Virus record (IMG/VR): IMGVR_UViG_3300050343_000200
Span: 1 to 51,628 of that record
Source of the DNA: a virus
Length of the DNA: 51,628 nucleotides
Strand: one strand, 5' to 3'
Made by a program: the position numbers and the translations under genes. Positions within the stretch are counted from its first letter, which is position 1, and each line of letters begins with the position of its first letter. The notes beneath the pieces were generated by a model. That model saw nothing but the letters and a program-made list of their open reading frames with translations. It had not been told where the DNA came from and did not search any database. Shown here one piece after another: positions 17,634-27,092 of this stretch.

Positions 17634-20477
17634 CTACGGTAATGGGTTTTCACTAGAGCCGCAACTTATTACGTCTATAATCTGATTATGAATTGTTTCC
17701 TGACAATTTCCGTTTTGGTCTTTAGGCAAGCAACTGCCTATTAAAGTAAAATTAGTGGGATTGCACTGTCCAGAGTACATGTCTTCTAGAGTGGCATTGG
17801 TAGCTGCTGAGTTTTTATCACGCACTAAATCAAGCTTAACGGATTCTGAAATTTCACAACAAGTACTAAGAACAAATTGCTGGTAACTATCAGGCGAAGG
17901 TTCTGGCGAGCAACCATCACCATCTTCTACGCAAGACAGAACTTGCTGGCAAATCACATATATTGAATTATCACATGGCTCTGGAGCTGGAGGAGGTGGT
18001 GGTTGAGTTGTAGTAGCGTCTGGTCCTTCTCCCGCCATTCTTAAAGTAACCCTGCCTCCACCCCAAGGGACTCTGACCGGAACGACTATGCTTCCAAGCA
18101 AGTTGTTGTCTTGACCCCAATTGTTACTGTTATGATTTCTAAAGTTTCTAGTTACATAAATTTCGTCATGAGGAGGAATCTCGTTATCATCTGGAGTTGG
18201 TGCTGGAAGCTTAACCATAGCTGGACTACTTGTAGACTGATAAACTATAGCAGTAATAGTGGGTCTATCTTTATATGTGTAATTGGCACTTCCGGGGTTG
18301 CTTCCAGTAGCAGCTGTGTCTGGTCTGAATTCATAACCTTCTTCACAGTGCCATCGAAAGTAAAAATATATTATATCATTCTCTTCTCCACTACTAGTCT
18401 GTCTATAGCTAGTTATCTCTGCTGGATCAGGATGCATATATACATTATCCAGCATGTCATTTATTTCTACAGTTACGTTATATCTCGGCGCTGGAGGTTC
18501 GGGTGGAGGAGGCGCAGGAGTAGTGACAGTAGCTCCATTTATATAAACTGTAGCAGAACCGCCACCAACTGGCATTTCAGTTAGGCTTATATCAATATAC
18601 TTAGATTGACTACTAATTGATCTGATATCTGTGGTTATTTCTTCAGCTGTGTCAGTAACAACTAAGTCTCCATCAAATATTCTGTGTTCTCCTACAACGT
18701 CTATTCTTATGGTTTCTATAAAATTTCCATCGTCTACAGATCCTGTAAACTTGAATGCATTTGTCTCTGCTCCTCCTCTAAACAAATCAGTGTTTGGAAG
18801 ATTATTTACTAAGAACACCACATACTCATTGTCAGGCGCTCTAGTTGTAGTAGGAGTTCCAAAGTATATATTCGCATAAATCTTATCATCATTTTCACTA
18901 CGAAAAACATCTTTCTTGTAAGCTAGTACCAAAAAGATATCTCCATAAATTTGATCACCAGTAGTTGGATCAACAGCTTCTGGGTTGGGGACATTAAAAG
19001 AAAAGGTTGCGGAATCAGTTCCACGTATTGCATTGATACCGTCGAATGTAAGGTTATGAGCAAGAGTTACTTCGTCGTTGTCTGTAAAGTTATTGAAAAT
19101 ATCTTCTTCATGTTGATATGGAGTAATGTTATTTCCTGAATCGTTGACAACTACAAATAGTTTAGAAGAGTCTGCTAAGTGAGAGGGATTACTATACCTG
19201 TACTCATTGCTAGCGGTTAATGTAGCAGTAATAGTCCCACCTCTATTGACTTGCATCCAAATTGTATTTAGGTCAGCATGTTTTCCTCCAAGCCAAGTTA
19301 CAACGGGATTGTCAGTGTTTCCCTTGCCAGAAAAATACCACTCTCCAAAAGGAGATATAACGCCTGTTTTTATATAGTCTCCCCATATTGAGGTCATGGT
19401 ACTACCCTGCGTCCTGAAGGAATAAGCTGGATTAGTACCATCTATGGGTTTTGATATAGGAGACTCACAATCCACAGCTCTAAGTTCTAATGTTTGTATG
19501 ACATTAGGTTTGCCTCTTCCATCAAAATAATCAGAAGCAATCACATTAACAGAAAGATCTTGAGGCTCAGTTAAGTATCTAGTGAGAAAAATCTCATTAT
19601 TTTCTAGTATAAAGAAATCTTTATCGGGTCCGTCTAGATCTAACTTAAGTGGTCCGCAGCTTTCTACTAACTCTACATCAAAAACTTTAAGCCTAATTTC
19701 TTCGTATTGAATAGGAGCTGGAGTAGTGGTGGTGGTAGTTGACGTTGTGACTTCAGCAGAGCTTACATCAGTAGACCAATATATTACAGCTTTTTCTTTG
19801 ATAGATGCTATCTGAGTTACATGTCCAGAAAAAGGCGTATCAATAATAGTATTTCTAAGGTAAAAAGATGGCGAGATGCCAAACGACATGCTATCGTCTA
19901 CCAATTCTCTATTGTAAACCATTTGTTCTATGTCAGTAAAAACAAGATAGTCTTGACTGATGAAAAAAGGAGAAGCAGCTATTAATCCATCTGTATCACT
20001 GCCTGTAAATGAAAATGATCTTTTAGAAGGAATAGATTGCAACAAGTGAAACCACTCTCCCAAAAGCAATCCAGCTCCACCGCCATCTATTTGGTTGAGC
20101 AAGCTAGTCTGTTTTTGATCAGACATTTTAACTCCATCGAAAGCGCTGTAAGAAGGTATTAATATATATAAGTCTGCCGATGGGACTGTAGTTTCTTCAT
20201 TGTCAAACCAAGGATCAATCATCTCTACATTTATCGTAGAAATATTAGAAAATAAATCTTTTATCAAATCATCAAATTCTTCGTTGTCGTTTTTAAATAT
20301 AGCAACTTTTCTTGTTCCTGTAAAGTTTCGTATAGCCCACCAACAAGAATTTAAGAAAAATCTTATGAAGTAATCTTTGTTAGATGCATGTAGATCTTCC
20401 TTATTAACTGCTTTTGTTATAGCAGCTACCCTTCCATTGCCATATTGTATTCCAGCCATTCCAATTGTATTTGCCAT
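17634..20477 (-). CDS. Giant multidomain tail protein with Thr/Pro linkers
   Basis: 947 residues in four or five blocks separated by linkers such as TSTTTTTTPAP, TTTRAPDN, TTPAPPPPEPPAP and TTTQPPPPPAPEP. The first about 240 residues have an alpha/beta look (KVAIFKNDNEEF, ADLYILIPSYSAF, DGGGAGLLLGEWF) that weakly resembles ThuA or glutamine-amidotransferase folds. The next block is cadherin-like (FFILENNEIFLTRYL, NVIASDYFDGRG). Later blocks are beta domains. The C-terminus (about 860-947) is Cys-rich. Probably a long tail or adhesion protein. No catalytic residues could be assigned. Confidence 0.6.
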   Translation of the reverse strand: MANTIGMAGIQYGNGRVAAITKAVNKEDLHASNKDYFIRFFLNSCWWAIRNFTGTRKVAIFKNDNEEFDDLIKDLFSNISTINVEMIDPWFDNEETTVPSADLYILIPSYSAFDGVKMSDQKQTSLLNQIDGGGAGLLLGEWFHLLQSIPSKRSFSFTGSDTDGLIAASPFFISQDYLVFTDIEQMVYNRELVDDSMSFGISPSFYLRNTIIDTPFSGHVTQIASIKEKAVIYWSTDVSSAEVTTSTTTTTTPAPIQYEEIRLKVFDVELVESCGPLKLDLDGPDKDFFILENNEIFLTRYLTEPQDLSVNVIASDYFDGRGKPNVIQTLELRAVDCESPISKPIDGTNPAYSFRTQGSTMTSIWGDYIKTGVISPFGEWYFSGKGNTDNPVVTWLGGKHADLNTIWMQVNRGGTITATLTASNEYRYSNPSHLADSSKLFVVVNDSGNNITPYQHEEDIFNNFTDNDEVTLAHNLTFDGINAIRGTDSATFSFNVPNPEAVDPTTGDQIYGDIFLVLAYKKDVFRSENDDKIYANIYFGTPTTTRAPDNEYVVFLVNNLPNTDLFRGGAETNAFKFTGSVDDGNFIETIRIDVVGEHRIFDGDLVVTDTAEEITTDIRSISSQSKYIDISLTEMPVGGGSATVYINGATVTTPAPPPPEPPAPRYNVTVEINDMLDNVYMHPDPAEITSYRQTSSGEENDIIYFYFRWHCEEGYEFRPDTAATGSNPGSANYTYKDRPTITAIVYQSTSSPAMVKLPAPTPDDNEIPPHDEIYVTRNFRNHNSNNWGQDNNLLGSIVVPVRVPWGGGRVTLRMAGEGPDATTTQPPPPPAPEPCDNSIYVICQQVLSCVEDGDGCSPEPSPDSYQQFVLSTCCEISESVKLDLVRDKNSAATNATLEDMYSGQCNPTNFTLIGSCLPKDQNGNCQETIHNQIIDVISCGSSENPLP

Positions 20478-20478
20478 T

Positions 20479-22893
20479 TTATTGTCCCACTATTCTATCT
20501 AGAGTTCCATAGTCAATTAGGTAACTCCATGTGTCACCCCTAAGAACAGAATTAAATGTACCAGTAGTTCTAAATGTGGGAAATTCTAAAAATTCATTGA
20601 CTAAAACTTTTTCATCGTCTACAGTAGAGCTTTCTTTTATAACTATGTATGTGAATCCAGATACACTTTCAGATCCTTTGCCGTATTCAGATGGGTCAGT
20701 AACAGAACAAACATAGTCTAGAGTTATAATCATATCTAATCTGTAGCTGTCATCTCGCATTAGAATCCTGCTATACGTTTTAGATATACTATTAGCGCTT
20801 ACGTCTGGGTAAAACAAATGGTATTGTTCTATTGGAAATAGGTTTTGACTTCCATCAGGGTTGTTAGATAATAATAAATATTCATTATGATTAATAGGTA
20901 AGCTATTAATATAATCTGTACCATCAGATAAATTTCTTTGTAGCTCAAAATATTTACCATTGTACCAAGGAGATCCTACCACTATTGAAGAAGGTGAAGT
21001 AGATCCAGTTACCTGATATGGGAATGCGGTGTTTGATATCATTATTTGTAAAGGATATAATAATCTTTGATCTTTCACTGGGTGCTGCCACTTGTCTTCC
21101 TCGTCTTTGAAAAACTCAGCAGTGTGATACATAGACTGACAGAAAGGAGCTAACGTAGTTGTAGTTGTTGTAGTAGAAGTGGTAGTAGGTTCTACAGCGC
21201 CTGCTTCAAAGTAGATTAACGCTCTGACCTCTGGTTGAAAAGGCATTGTTACAGGAATGCTTATATCTATTTTTTTTCTGTCTTCTGATGGGTTCATAGA
21301 TATTCCATCTATGTTTATAAGGTTTTGCCCATCCCCAAAAAACGTAAGCTGTGGGGGATCATAGAAAACACCAGAGCTAGCTATAATGTCAATCTCAGCA
21401 GTTCTCTGAGAACCTTCTTGTCCATTAACTGTCACAGAGTCACTTCCAACATACCCGTTAGTTATTTCTCCATCAAATTCTAGTATAAATGACACAAAGT
21501 CTGGAGGAAGCGTAGTGGTTGTAGTTGGAGTTGTTGTCACAGTGGTGGATCTACAAAATACTAAATTGCTTACCCCAGCGCTATTAGTAACTATTACGTT
21601 GATTAAATATTCTTGCTCATCTTGAAGATTTCTTATATCGTCATAGATATTGAAACTTCCTACACCTTGATCCAAAGGAACTGTTTCTTCGCTCCAAACT
21701 TCACTTCCTTTGTACGCTGTCACTGTGTAACTTTCAGCTGGAACGTCTAGTGAGGTATAGTCAATTGATATGTCTATTTCTCTGTAAGTAGGATTGCAAG
21801 AAAGAGAATGAATAACTGGAGCTTCTGGAGCTTTTGTTGTAGTAGTAGTTGGGGGTGGCGTTGTTATTGGAACGTAGTAGAGAATGCAAAAGCCTTTGCC
21901 TCCTTTGCCGCCGTTACCAGCGCCTCCACTTCCAGTACCAACTAAACCATCTTTAAAGACTGTGCTACCGCCACCTCCCAAGCTTCTTCCTAACACTAAA
22001 TTGTTAAAAGCGTCTCCAGCTCCTCCTCCTGCATAGTCATTATATGTTTTTCCATCTAGTGATATTGATATTCCACTACCACCATTACCTGCGTTTAAGG
22101 CTACATTATTAATGGTAACAGGTACGCTTTGACCAGCACCACCAGCGCCGCCACCTCCACCTCCACCAACGTTACCGATAGATGCTCCTCCCTCATTACC
22201 TAAAATACCTTTAGCTCCAGTTGAATTACTTCTACCGCCAGCGCCGCCACCGCTTGCTCCGTCTTTTGCGCTGTTGGTTTCAAAAGAATCTCCACCAGCA
22301 CCACCACCAATAGCCTTAATAGAATAAGTGGCTATCTCTGTGTCTTGACCATTAAAGCCAGAGTCTCCTCCTTCTCCAATCTTTATCTCATAATTACCAG
22401 TAGGAAACTTGTATCTAGTTCTTTTAAATTCTCCAGCCCCGCCACCTCCAGAGCCATCAAATGTGCCACCGCCTCCACCTCCACCAATTAAGATTATTTC
22501 AACTTCTGCATAATCAAATATGTCCTGAACTTGTTGGTATGGCTGTATGGAGAAAAAACCATCATTTGAAAAAGTGTGTACCTTAAGCTCTCTGTCGCTT
22601 CCATCGTTTGGTATATCATAAACCTGATCTCCACCGATGGCATCAAAGTACATTGGAGGTCTGTAGTCCTTTAGAGAAGGACAATAGACATTAACTCCAG
22701 AGTCAGGAATTTGTATAAGCTGAATAAGCTCTGGTGGAGCAGGAGCTATTGTGGTGGTTGTCGTTGTAGTTGTAGCGTCATTAGAAAATGCGATGTAAGG
22801 GCTATCCTGTGGAGCTGCTCTTACTCTTCTGCTTCGCTGGTCTTGCCTAAAGCAATCCCTATCTTCTGGACTTGGACAGTTTTGTTCAGCCAT
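20479..22893 (-). CDS. Glycine-rich tail-tip protein with Thr linkers
   Basis: 804 residues. A short N-terminus with a TTTTTTTIAPAPPE linker leads to a Gly-rich domain (about 130-345) of GGGGGG runs between YAEVEIILIG and GKGFCILYYVP. This layout is typical of Gly-rich receptor-binding tips such as the T-even gp38 type. An FN3-like domain follows (APVIHSLSCNPTYREIDISIDY), then another Thr linker and C-terminal beta domains ending YLIDYGTLDRIVGQ. It is flanked by other linker-type fibres. Likely a receptor-contacting element. Confidence 0.65.
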   Translation of the reverse strand: MAEQNCPSPEDRDCFRQDQRSRRVRAAPQDSPYIAFSNDATTTTTTTTIAPAPPELIQLIQIPDSGVNVYCPSLKDYRPPMYFDAIGGDQVYDIPNDGSDRELKVHTFSNDGFFSIQPYQQVQDIFDYAEVEIILIGGGGGGGTFDGSGGGGAGEFKRTRYKFPTGNYEIKIGEGGDSGFNGQDTEIATYSIKAIGGGAGGDSFETNSAKDGASGGGAGGRSNSTGAKGILGNEGGASIGNVGGGGGGGAGGAGQSVPVTINNVALNAGNGGSGISISLDGKTYNDYAGGGAGDAFNNLVLGRSLGGGGSTVFKDGLVGTGSGGAGNGGKGGKGFCILYYVPITTPPPTTTTTKAPEAPVIHSLSCNPTYREIDISIDYTSLDVPAESYTVTAYKGSEVWSEETVPLDQGVGSFNIYDDIRNLQDEQEYLINVIVTNSAGVSNLVFCRSTTVTTTPTTTTTLPPDFVSFILEFDGEITNGYVGSDSVTVNGQEGSQRTAEIDIIASSGVFYDPPQLTFFGDGQNLINIDGISMNPSEDRKKIDISIPVTMPFQPEVRALIYFEAGAVEPTTTSTTTTTTTLAPFCQSMYHTAEFFKDEEDKWQHPVKDQRLLYPLQIMISNTAFPYQVTGSTSPSSIVVGSPWYNGKYFELQRNLSDGTDYINSLPINHNEYLLLSNNPDGSQNLFPIEQYHLFYPDVSANSISKTYSRILMRDDSYRLDMIITLDYVCSVTDPSEYGKGSESVSGFTYIVIKESSTVDDEKVLVNEFLEFPTFRTTGTFNSVLRGDTWSYLIDYGTLDRIVGQ

Positions 22894-22913
22894 TTTCCTA
22901 CCTTACCTATTCC

Positions 22914-25900
22914 TTAAGGAGCGCCAGTTATAGATATAGGTCTGTATTCGCCATTAACATACATCGCTATAACGTAATCTCCTTTTCTTACACTTAAATA
23001 AGGGTCTCTCAAATGGATTAATTGTACACCCGTCCCACTTCCACTACTTGGAGCGTTCTCAAACCTTCCGTCAGAATGAGTACTTCTGTTTATAGTTTGT
23101 CTTCTAATGTAAAAAGCTAGTGGTTGTGACTGATAAGAATTAGGAATATCGCTAGGGCTAATGTCTGTTATAACAAATCCTTCTATTACTAAATTATTTA
23201 AAGCAGTATTAACATTATCGACCGATTGATTATTCTGAGTAATTTTGTTATTTACATCAGTGATATTTGTTTGCAAGTCAGATATGTCATTTAAGAAAGT
23301 TCCATCATGTATGGCAGAACCATCAGCTAATAACAAACTACCTCGCAATTTAAGATCTGCATTAATATATACGTAATCTCTTGCGCCTATAGCGCTGTAA
23401 GACTCAATGTTGCTTAGTTGTAATCCTGAAATAAATCTCATCATATTTCTTGAAGACGTTCCAACATTTAGGCCATCAACGCCAAACGTGAATCTGTCAT
23501 AACCAAGAATAGAACATTTGTTAGAAACAATTGTAGAATCAGGATCTTTTACATACAACATGCCATTTACGTATGTAAGATTATTACTGAAATCACCATA
23601 TATTAAAGGTGAGTCTCCATAACCTAGCTTGAACTGATTCCCAGCTCCTGAAAGATCTTTTCCTATAAGAATATTTTTATCGCCATCTGCTGTATTTTGA
23701 GATCCAACAACAACATTATCAGATCCAATTTGATCAGTATTTCCAGATTTGTAACCAATCACAGTGTTGTGAAGACGACCAGTTGCGGCATAAGCTAATG
23801 CCTCATATCCTAAGCTCGTATTCCCCACGACTGTTGCATTAATACTATTTCTATTTATTGGAGATCTTAATCCCCCGAATGTATTACCAAAAGAATCTAA
23901 AGATAAAGGCTTGTCTAAGATTGATCCATCAGCGCTTGATTGAGTCATGTCTATATTAAATATATTACCAGAACCATCCATAAAGCCTAACAACATAGAT
24001 GGAGATTCTACTACGCTTTCTCTAACAAATATTTGACCATAACCTAAAGCTTGAACTGGAACTCCTGTGGATTCGTACAGCGATATGTTAGCTTCTGTGT
24101 AATTTTCGCTACCAATTGATAGATAAGCATGGCTTTCACACGTTGGGTTTAGTATTCCGCAAGTGCCGCTAGCTGCATGTATAGCAAATACAGGTTTTTT
24201 GTTTGAGTCATCATAAGCATTCATTTCCATGCTCTGTTTGTATCTATTATATTCTATAGACACTCCATCCTTCAAACAATTTTCTTTGCCTAATAGTTGT
24301 ATGGCAGCAATAGAATCTGTTCCTGTGTTTTCTGACGTAAATCTAGCAACAGCATCGTTCTTGCTTCTTACGTTCAACATTGTATCAGGAAGCATTGACT
24401 CAGAATTTTCAAAATTACTAATACCAACACATCCAAATTTACTTGGACTTTGCATTACTGTTAAGCAGTTTTGATTTTCAGATGAGTTGTTGTAAGATGA
24501 TATTACAAATCTTCTTGTGTCTTCTTTGCTGTATTCGTTAAAGAAATTAGGAGGAGTTAAAGTTGAACTACTAATATAACCAATCCTAAATCCTGTCTTC
24601 TTATATTCTGATCCATCTAATTCTTTATGGTTGGTTCTATCTAAAAAGTCTTGATACAGATTCACTCCACTGGCAGTGGCTAAGACTGAAACAACATGCT
24701 CGTCTCCATCAGACTTGCCAGAGTTGGCGACTATATTAAAATCACCCATACCAACTGGTTGTGAGTCTATAACTTTTTCCTGACCAAAATTAAAGACTCC
24801 GCTTTCTAATGATAAGCCAAAGTCATTGTCATAAGTATATATACCTACATCTCCAGAGCTTATCACTCTGTCTGTTTCTACGTGAGTGCCTTTCGCTGTA
24901 GATATACTAATATTACTAGACCAAGAAGACCTAGAAAAAGCATTGTCAGAAGAAAGGTTTGATAAATTTGAATCAATAGGTTTAAAAGAAAATTCATATT
25001 CTCTATAATACTCTACTCCGCTAGATGCTAGCTTAATGCCAGCTCCATCTAATTCCTCGTCTAATAAGTGACCGCTGGGATAAGTCTGTTGTTCTTGTGG
25101 GTCATAATGAGTGTAAACAGAATCAGCCCCACCGCCGTCTAATGTCTGTAGAGAATTTTCATACCCTAAGAATAATGTTTTGTTTCTGAAGTGTGTTTGG
25201 TGAACAAAAAACAGTTTGTTGAATTGAGCTATTCCATTACAAAACAAATTGTATATGTGAGCGCTTTTCCATTGGTTTCTGATATCACCTAGAGAAAAAT
25301 GAAGATTAGTGTCTGGCGTAATATCACCACCAACTGATAGTTCTTTACTAAGCTTACCAGAAGTAGCTGAAAAAGAAGATCCTAAATTAAGCTTGCCTGT
25401 AGCTGTAATGTTTCCTTTTACATTTAAATCGTTGGTGCTATCTATCTTTCCTTTTACTGACAAATTATTTGTAATAGTAAAACCGTTTGAAGTATATGCT
25501 ATTTTGTCGCTGTTTGGATAGTCTATGTCTTTAGTTATATATAAGCTTGTAAATCTATAAGTAGGACTTCCGATTTCACAGCTGCCATTCATAGAAGGAT
25601 GAATATTTCCTCCAACTTGAAGAGTAGCTCCTTCGTGTAAATTTCTAGTACCAACACCGAGTCGGATACTTGCAGAAGACATGTCTCCAAGCATCAAAGG
25701 TACGAGACCAGTACCATCCTTGTTTGCACAAATATAGTCGTCGTCAATTGGGTGAGCAGCAACAAAAAACTGATAGTCTTTATCTCTCTCTACGTAATAT
25801 CCAGCACCATGACCTATGGCGATATTAAAATTACCTTCTTTATTTGCGTTTAAAGAATAAGAACCAAGACCAATGTTACCAAAACCATTTATTGTGCTAC

Positions 25901-26273
25901 CAAGAGCGTGAAATCCAACTCCAACATTGTCTTGTCCATACATGTTGCATGTAAGAGCAAAAGACCCAACAGCTGTATTTCTTTCAGCATGTATGTGAGA
26001 TTTAGAAGCAGCATGACCAATCGCAACATTGTCTATGCTTTGATATCCTCTTGCTGTCCTTTTAAATAGAGTTTCTACTCCAAGCCTAGTAGTTCTTGTG
26101 CCTTCTGTAGATATATTAAGAGCTTCTATATCGCTCTGTTTTGTTAACAGGCTTACTGAATCTATTAAGTCTAATATATTTTTTCTTATATCCTGTGGAG
26201 ATACAGCTCCCACAGAATTGTCTACAATATCTCTAGTAATATTTTTGACAAGTGTGTCTTTTGAAAGTTTCAT
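22914..26273 (-). CDS. Long tail fibre with YadA-like head repeats
   Basis: 1119 residues. The N-terminal module (DNSVGAVSPQDIRKNILDLIDSV) is shared with the fibre at 261-1260. From about residue 75 to 160 come repeats of the type NVAIGHAA, NTAVGSFALT, NVGVGFHALG, NIGLGSYSLN, NIAIGHGAGY, as in left-handed beta-roll (YadA-like) trimers. Similar repeats return near residue 820 (NTSLGYEALAYAATGR, NTVIGYKSGN). Ser/Asn/Asp-rich beta sequence lies between, and a coiled-coil-like stretch (DISDLQTNITDVNNKITQ) precedes the tip. Consistent with a trimeric side fibre. Confidence 0.75.
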   Translation of the reverse strand: MKLSKDTLVKNITRDIVDNSVGAVSPQDIRKNILDLIDSVSLLTKQSDIEALNISTEGTRTTRLGVETLFKRTARGYQSIDNVAIGHAASKSHIHAERNTAVGSFALTCNMYGQDNVGVGFHALGSTINGFGNIGLGSYSLNANKEGNFNIAIGHGAGYYVERDKDYQFFVAAHPIDDDYICANKDGTGLVPLMLGDMSSASIRLGVGTRNLHEGATLQVGGNIHPSMNGSCEIGSPTYRFTSLYITKDIDYPNSDKIAYTSNGFTITNNLSVKGKIDSTNDLNVKGNITATGKLNLGSSFSATSGKLSKELSVGGDITPDTNLHFSLGDIRNQWKSAHIYNLFCNGIAQFNKLFFVHQTHFRNKTLFLGYENSLQTLDGGGADSVYTHYDPQEQQTYPSGHLLDEELDGAGIKLASSGVEYYREYEFSFKPIDSNLSNLSSDNAFSRSSWSSNISISTAKGTHVETDRVISSGDVGIYTYDNDFGLSLESGVFNFGQEKVIDSQPVGMGDFNIVANSGKSDGDEHVVSVLATASGVNLYQDFLDRTNHKELDGSEYKKTGFRIGYISSSTLTPPNFFNEYSKEDTRRFVISSYNNSSENQNCLTVMQSPSKFGCVGISNFENSESMLPDTMLNVRSKNDAVARFTSENTGTDSIAAIQLLGKENCLKDGVSIEYNRYKQSMEMNAYDDSNKKPVFAIHAASGTCGILNPTCESHAYLSIGSENYTEANISLYESTGVPVQALGYGQIFVRESVVESPSMLLGFMDGSGNIFNIDMTQSSADGSILDKPLSLDSFGNTFGGLRSPINRNSINATVVGNTSLGYEALAYAATGRLHNTVIGYKSGNTDQIGSDNVVVGSQNTADGDKNILIGKDLSGAGNQFKLGYGDSPLIYGDFSNNLTYVNGMLYVKDPDSTIVSNKCSILGYDRFTFGVDGLNVGTSSRNMMRFISGLQLSNIESYSAIGARDYVYINADLKLRGSLLLADGSAIHDGTFLNDISDLQTNITDVNNKITQNNQSVDNVNTALNNLVIEGFVITDISPSDIPNSYQSQPLAFYIRRQTINRSTHSDGRFENAPSSGSGTGVQLIHLRDPYLSVRKGDYVIAMYVNGEYRPISITGAP

Positions 26274-26274
26274 T

Positions 26275-26979
26275 TTACTTTAAGCTTATTTCTAGTGAAG
26301 ATGGAATAAATTGGACAACATCGCCTTCGTCTACTTGTTTCGCAACTTCTAGAGCAGAATACATCAAAATGTTTCCTTCTCCATAAGTCGAGCTATCCAT
26401 TAGAGCGACTGCTTTAATTGTTCCCCATCCACCTTGACCAACACGCTCAAAGGTTATTGTTTTCTTGTTTTGAATGAAACCATTACCATCATATAATCTA
26501 TAAACGATTTCTTGAGGGTCTGGATTGTTTTCGGCTTTTTCTGTTCCAGTACCATTGTCTGGCATGTAAAAATCCACTCCGGGGAACTCTACAAAGTTAA
26601 GAGTCTTAGTAGCTCCTCCACCTTCTGTAGAAGCTTTTGGCAAAGATAAATATAAAGGATAATAATATCCAGCATTATCGGCTTCTGCCGTATAAACATA
26701 AAATGCTGAATTATTATCTTCACCAACTTCTTTCCACCAAGTGTTTCCATCGGAAGATGGATTGCCCAAGCTTATTCTAGCGTATTGAGTGGGAACTTGC
26801 GCTCCAGCGTCATTGGTAAGATTTGCAACCACTTCGTCCATTGTAGCGCCAGTAGCGTTATCTCCCGGCACTGTGTTAAGCAAAGCGACGGAAATATTAG
26901 ATGGTTTGACAAAGGTTACATCGTTTCTAAACAAAAAATTCAACAATTTGCCTTCAAGATAGTCAGATATTGCAGACAT
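26275..26979 (-). CDS. Tail fibre / tail tip-associated protein
   Basis: The start MSAISDYLEGKLLNFLFRND is chosen for its TAGGAGAAAAAA site; a longer in-frame start 33 bases upstream has none. 234 residues. The opening (SDYLEGKLLNFLFRN, then SNISVALLNT) matches the small phage tail proteins that begin with this LSNYLE-LL-H-F-G pattern and precede fibre genes. It is the first gene after the capsid terminator and the promoter element at 27023, so it leads the 15 kb fibre unit. Confidence 0.65.
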   Translation of the reverse strand: MSAISDYLEGKLLNFLFRNDVTFVKPSNISVALLNTVPGDNATGATMDEVVANLTNDAGAQVPTQYARISLGNPSSDGNTWWKEVGEDNNSAFYVYTAEADNAGYYYPLYLSLPKASTEGGGATKTLNFVEFPGVDFYMPDNGTGTEKAENNPDPQEIVYRLYDGNGFIQNKKTITFERVGQGGWGTIKAVALMDSSTYGEGNILMYSALEVAKQVDEGDVVQFIPSSLEISLK

Positions 26980-27022
26980 ATTTTTTCTCCTAAGAAATTC
27001 CAAAGATAGCACAATCTATGTT

Positions 27023-27031
27023 ATTATACAC
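27023..27031 (-). promoter_or_regulatory. Conserved GTGTATAAT promoter element, fused to a terminator
   Basis: Leftward GTGTATAAT that begins at the end of the U-tract of the capsid terminator (TTTTTTGTGTATAAT). It drives the fibre unit starting at 26979. No good -35 hexamer is seen. Confidence 0.65.
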
Positions 27032-27066
27032 AAAAAAGCCACCCTCAAAGCTCTGAAGGTGGCTTT
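27032..27066 (-). terminator. Rho-independent terminator after the capsid gene
   Basis: On the leftward strand AAAGCCACCTTCA pairs with TGAGGGTGGCTTT around a loop of about six bases, giving a stem of up to 13 pairs, followed by six T. It lies 27 bases after the capsid gene stop. Confidence 0.85.
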
Positions 27067-27092
27067 AATTGGTAGAATTCTATGATAATAGC

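Noticed and set aside
17634-20477. ThuA or amidotransferase enzyme at the N-terminus
   Set aside because: The alpha/beta pattern and a GGG turn are suggestive, but no catalytic Cys-His-Glu or metal set can be assigned from sequence alone.
1-26979. Diversity-generating retroelement acting on the fibres
   Set aside because: No reverse transcriptase and no template/variable repeat pair with A-specific differences was seen in the window.
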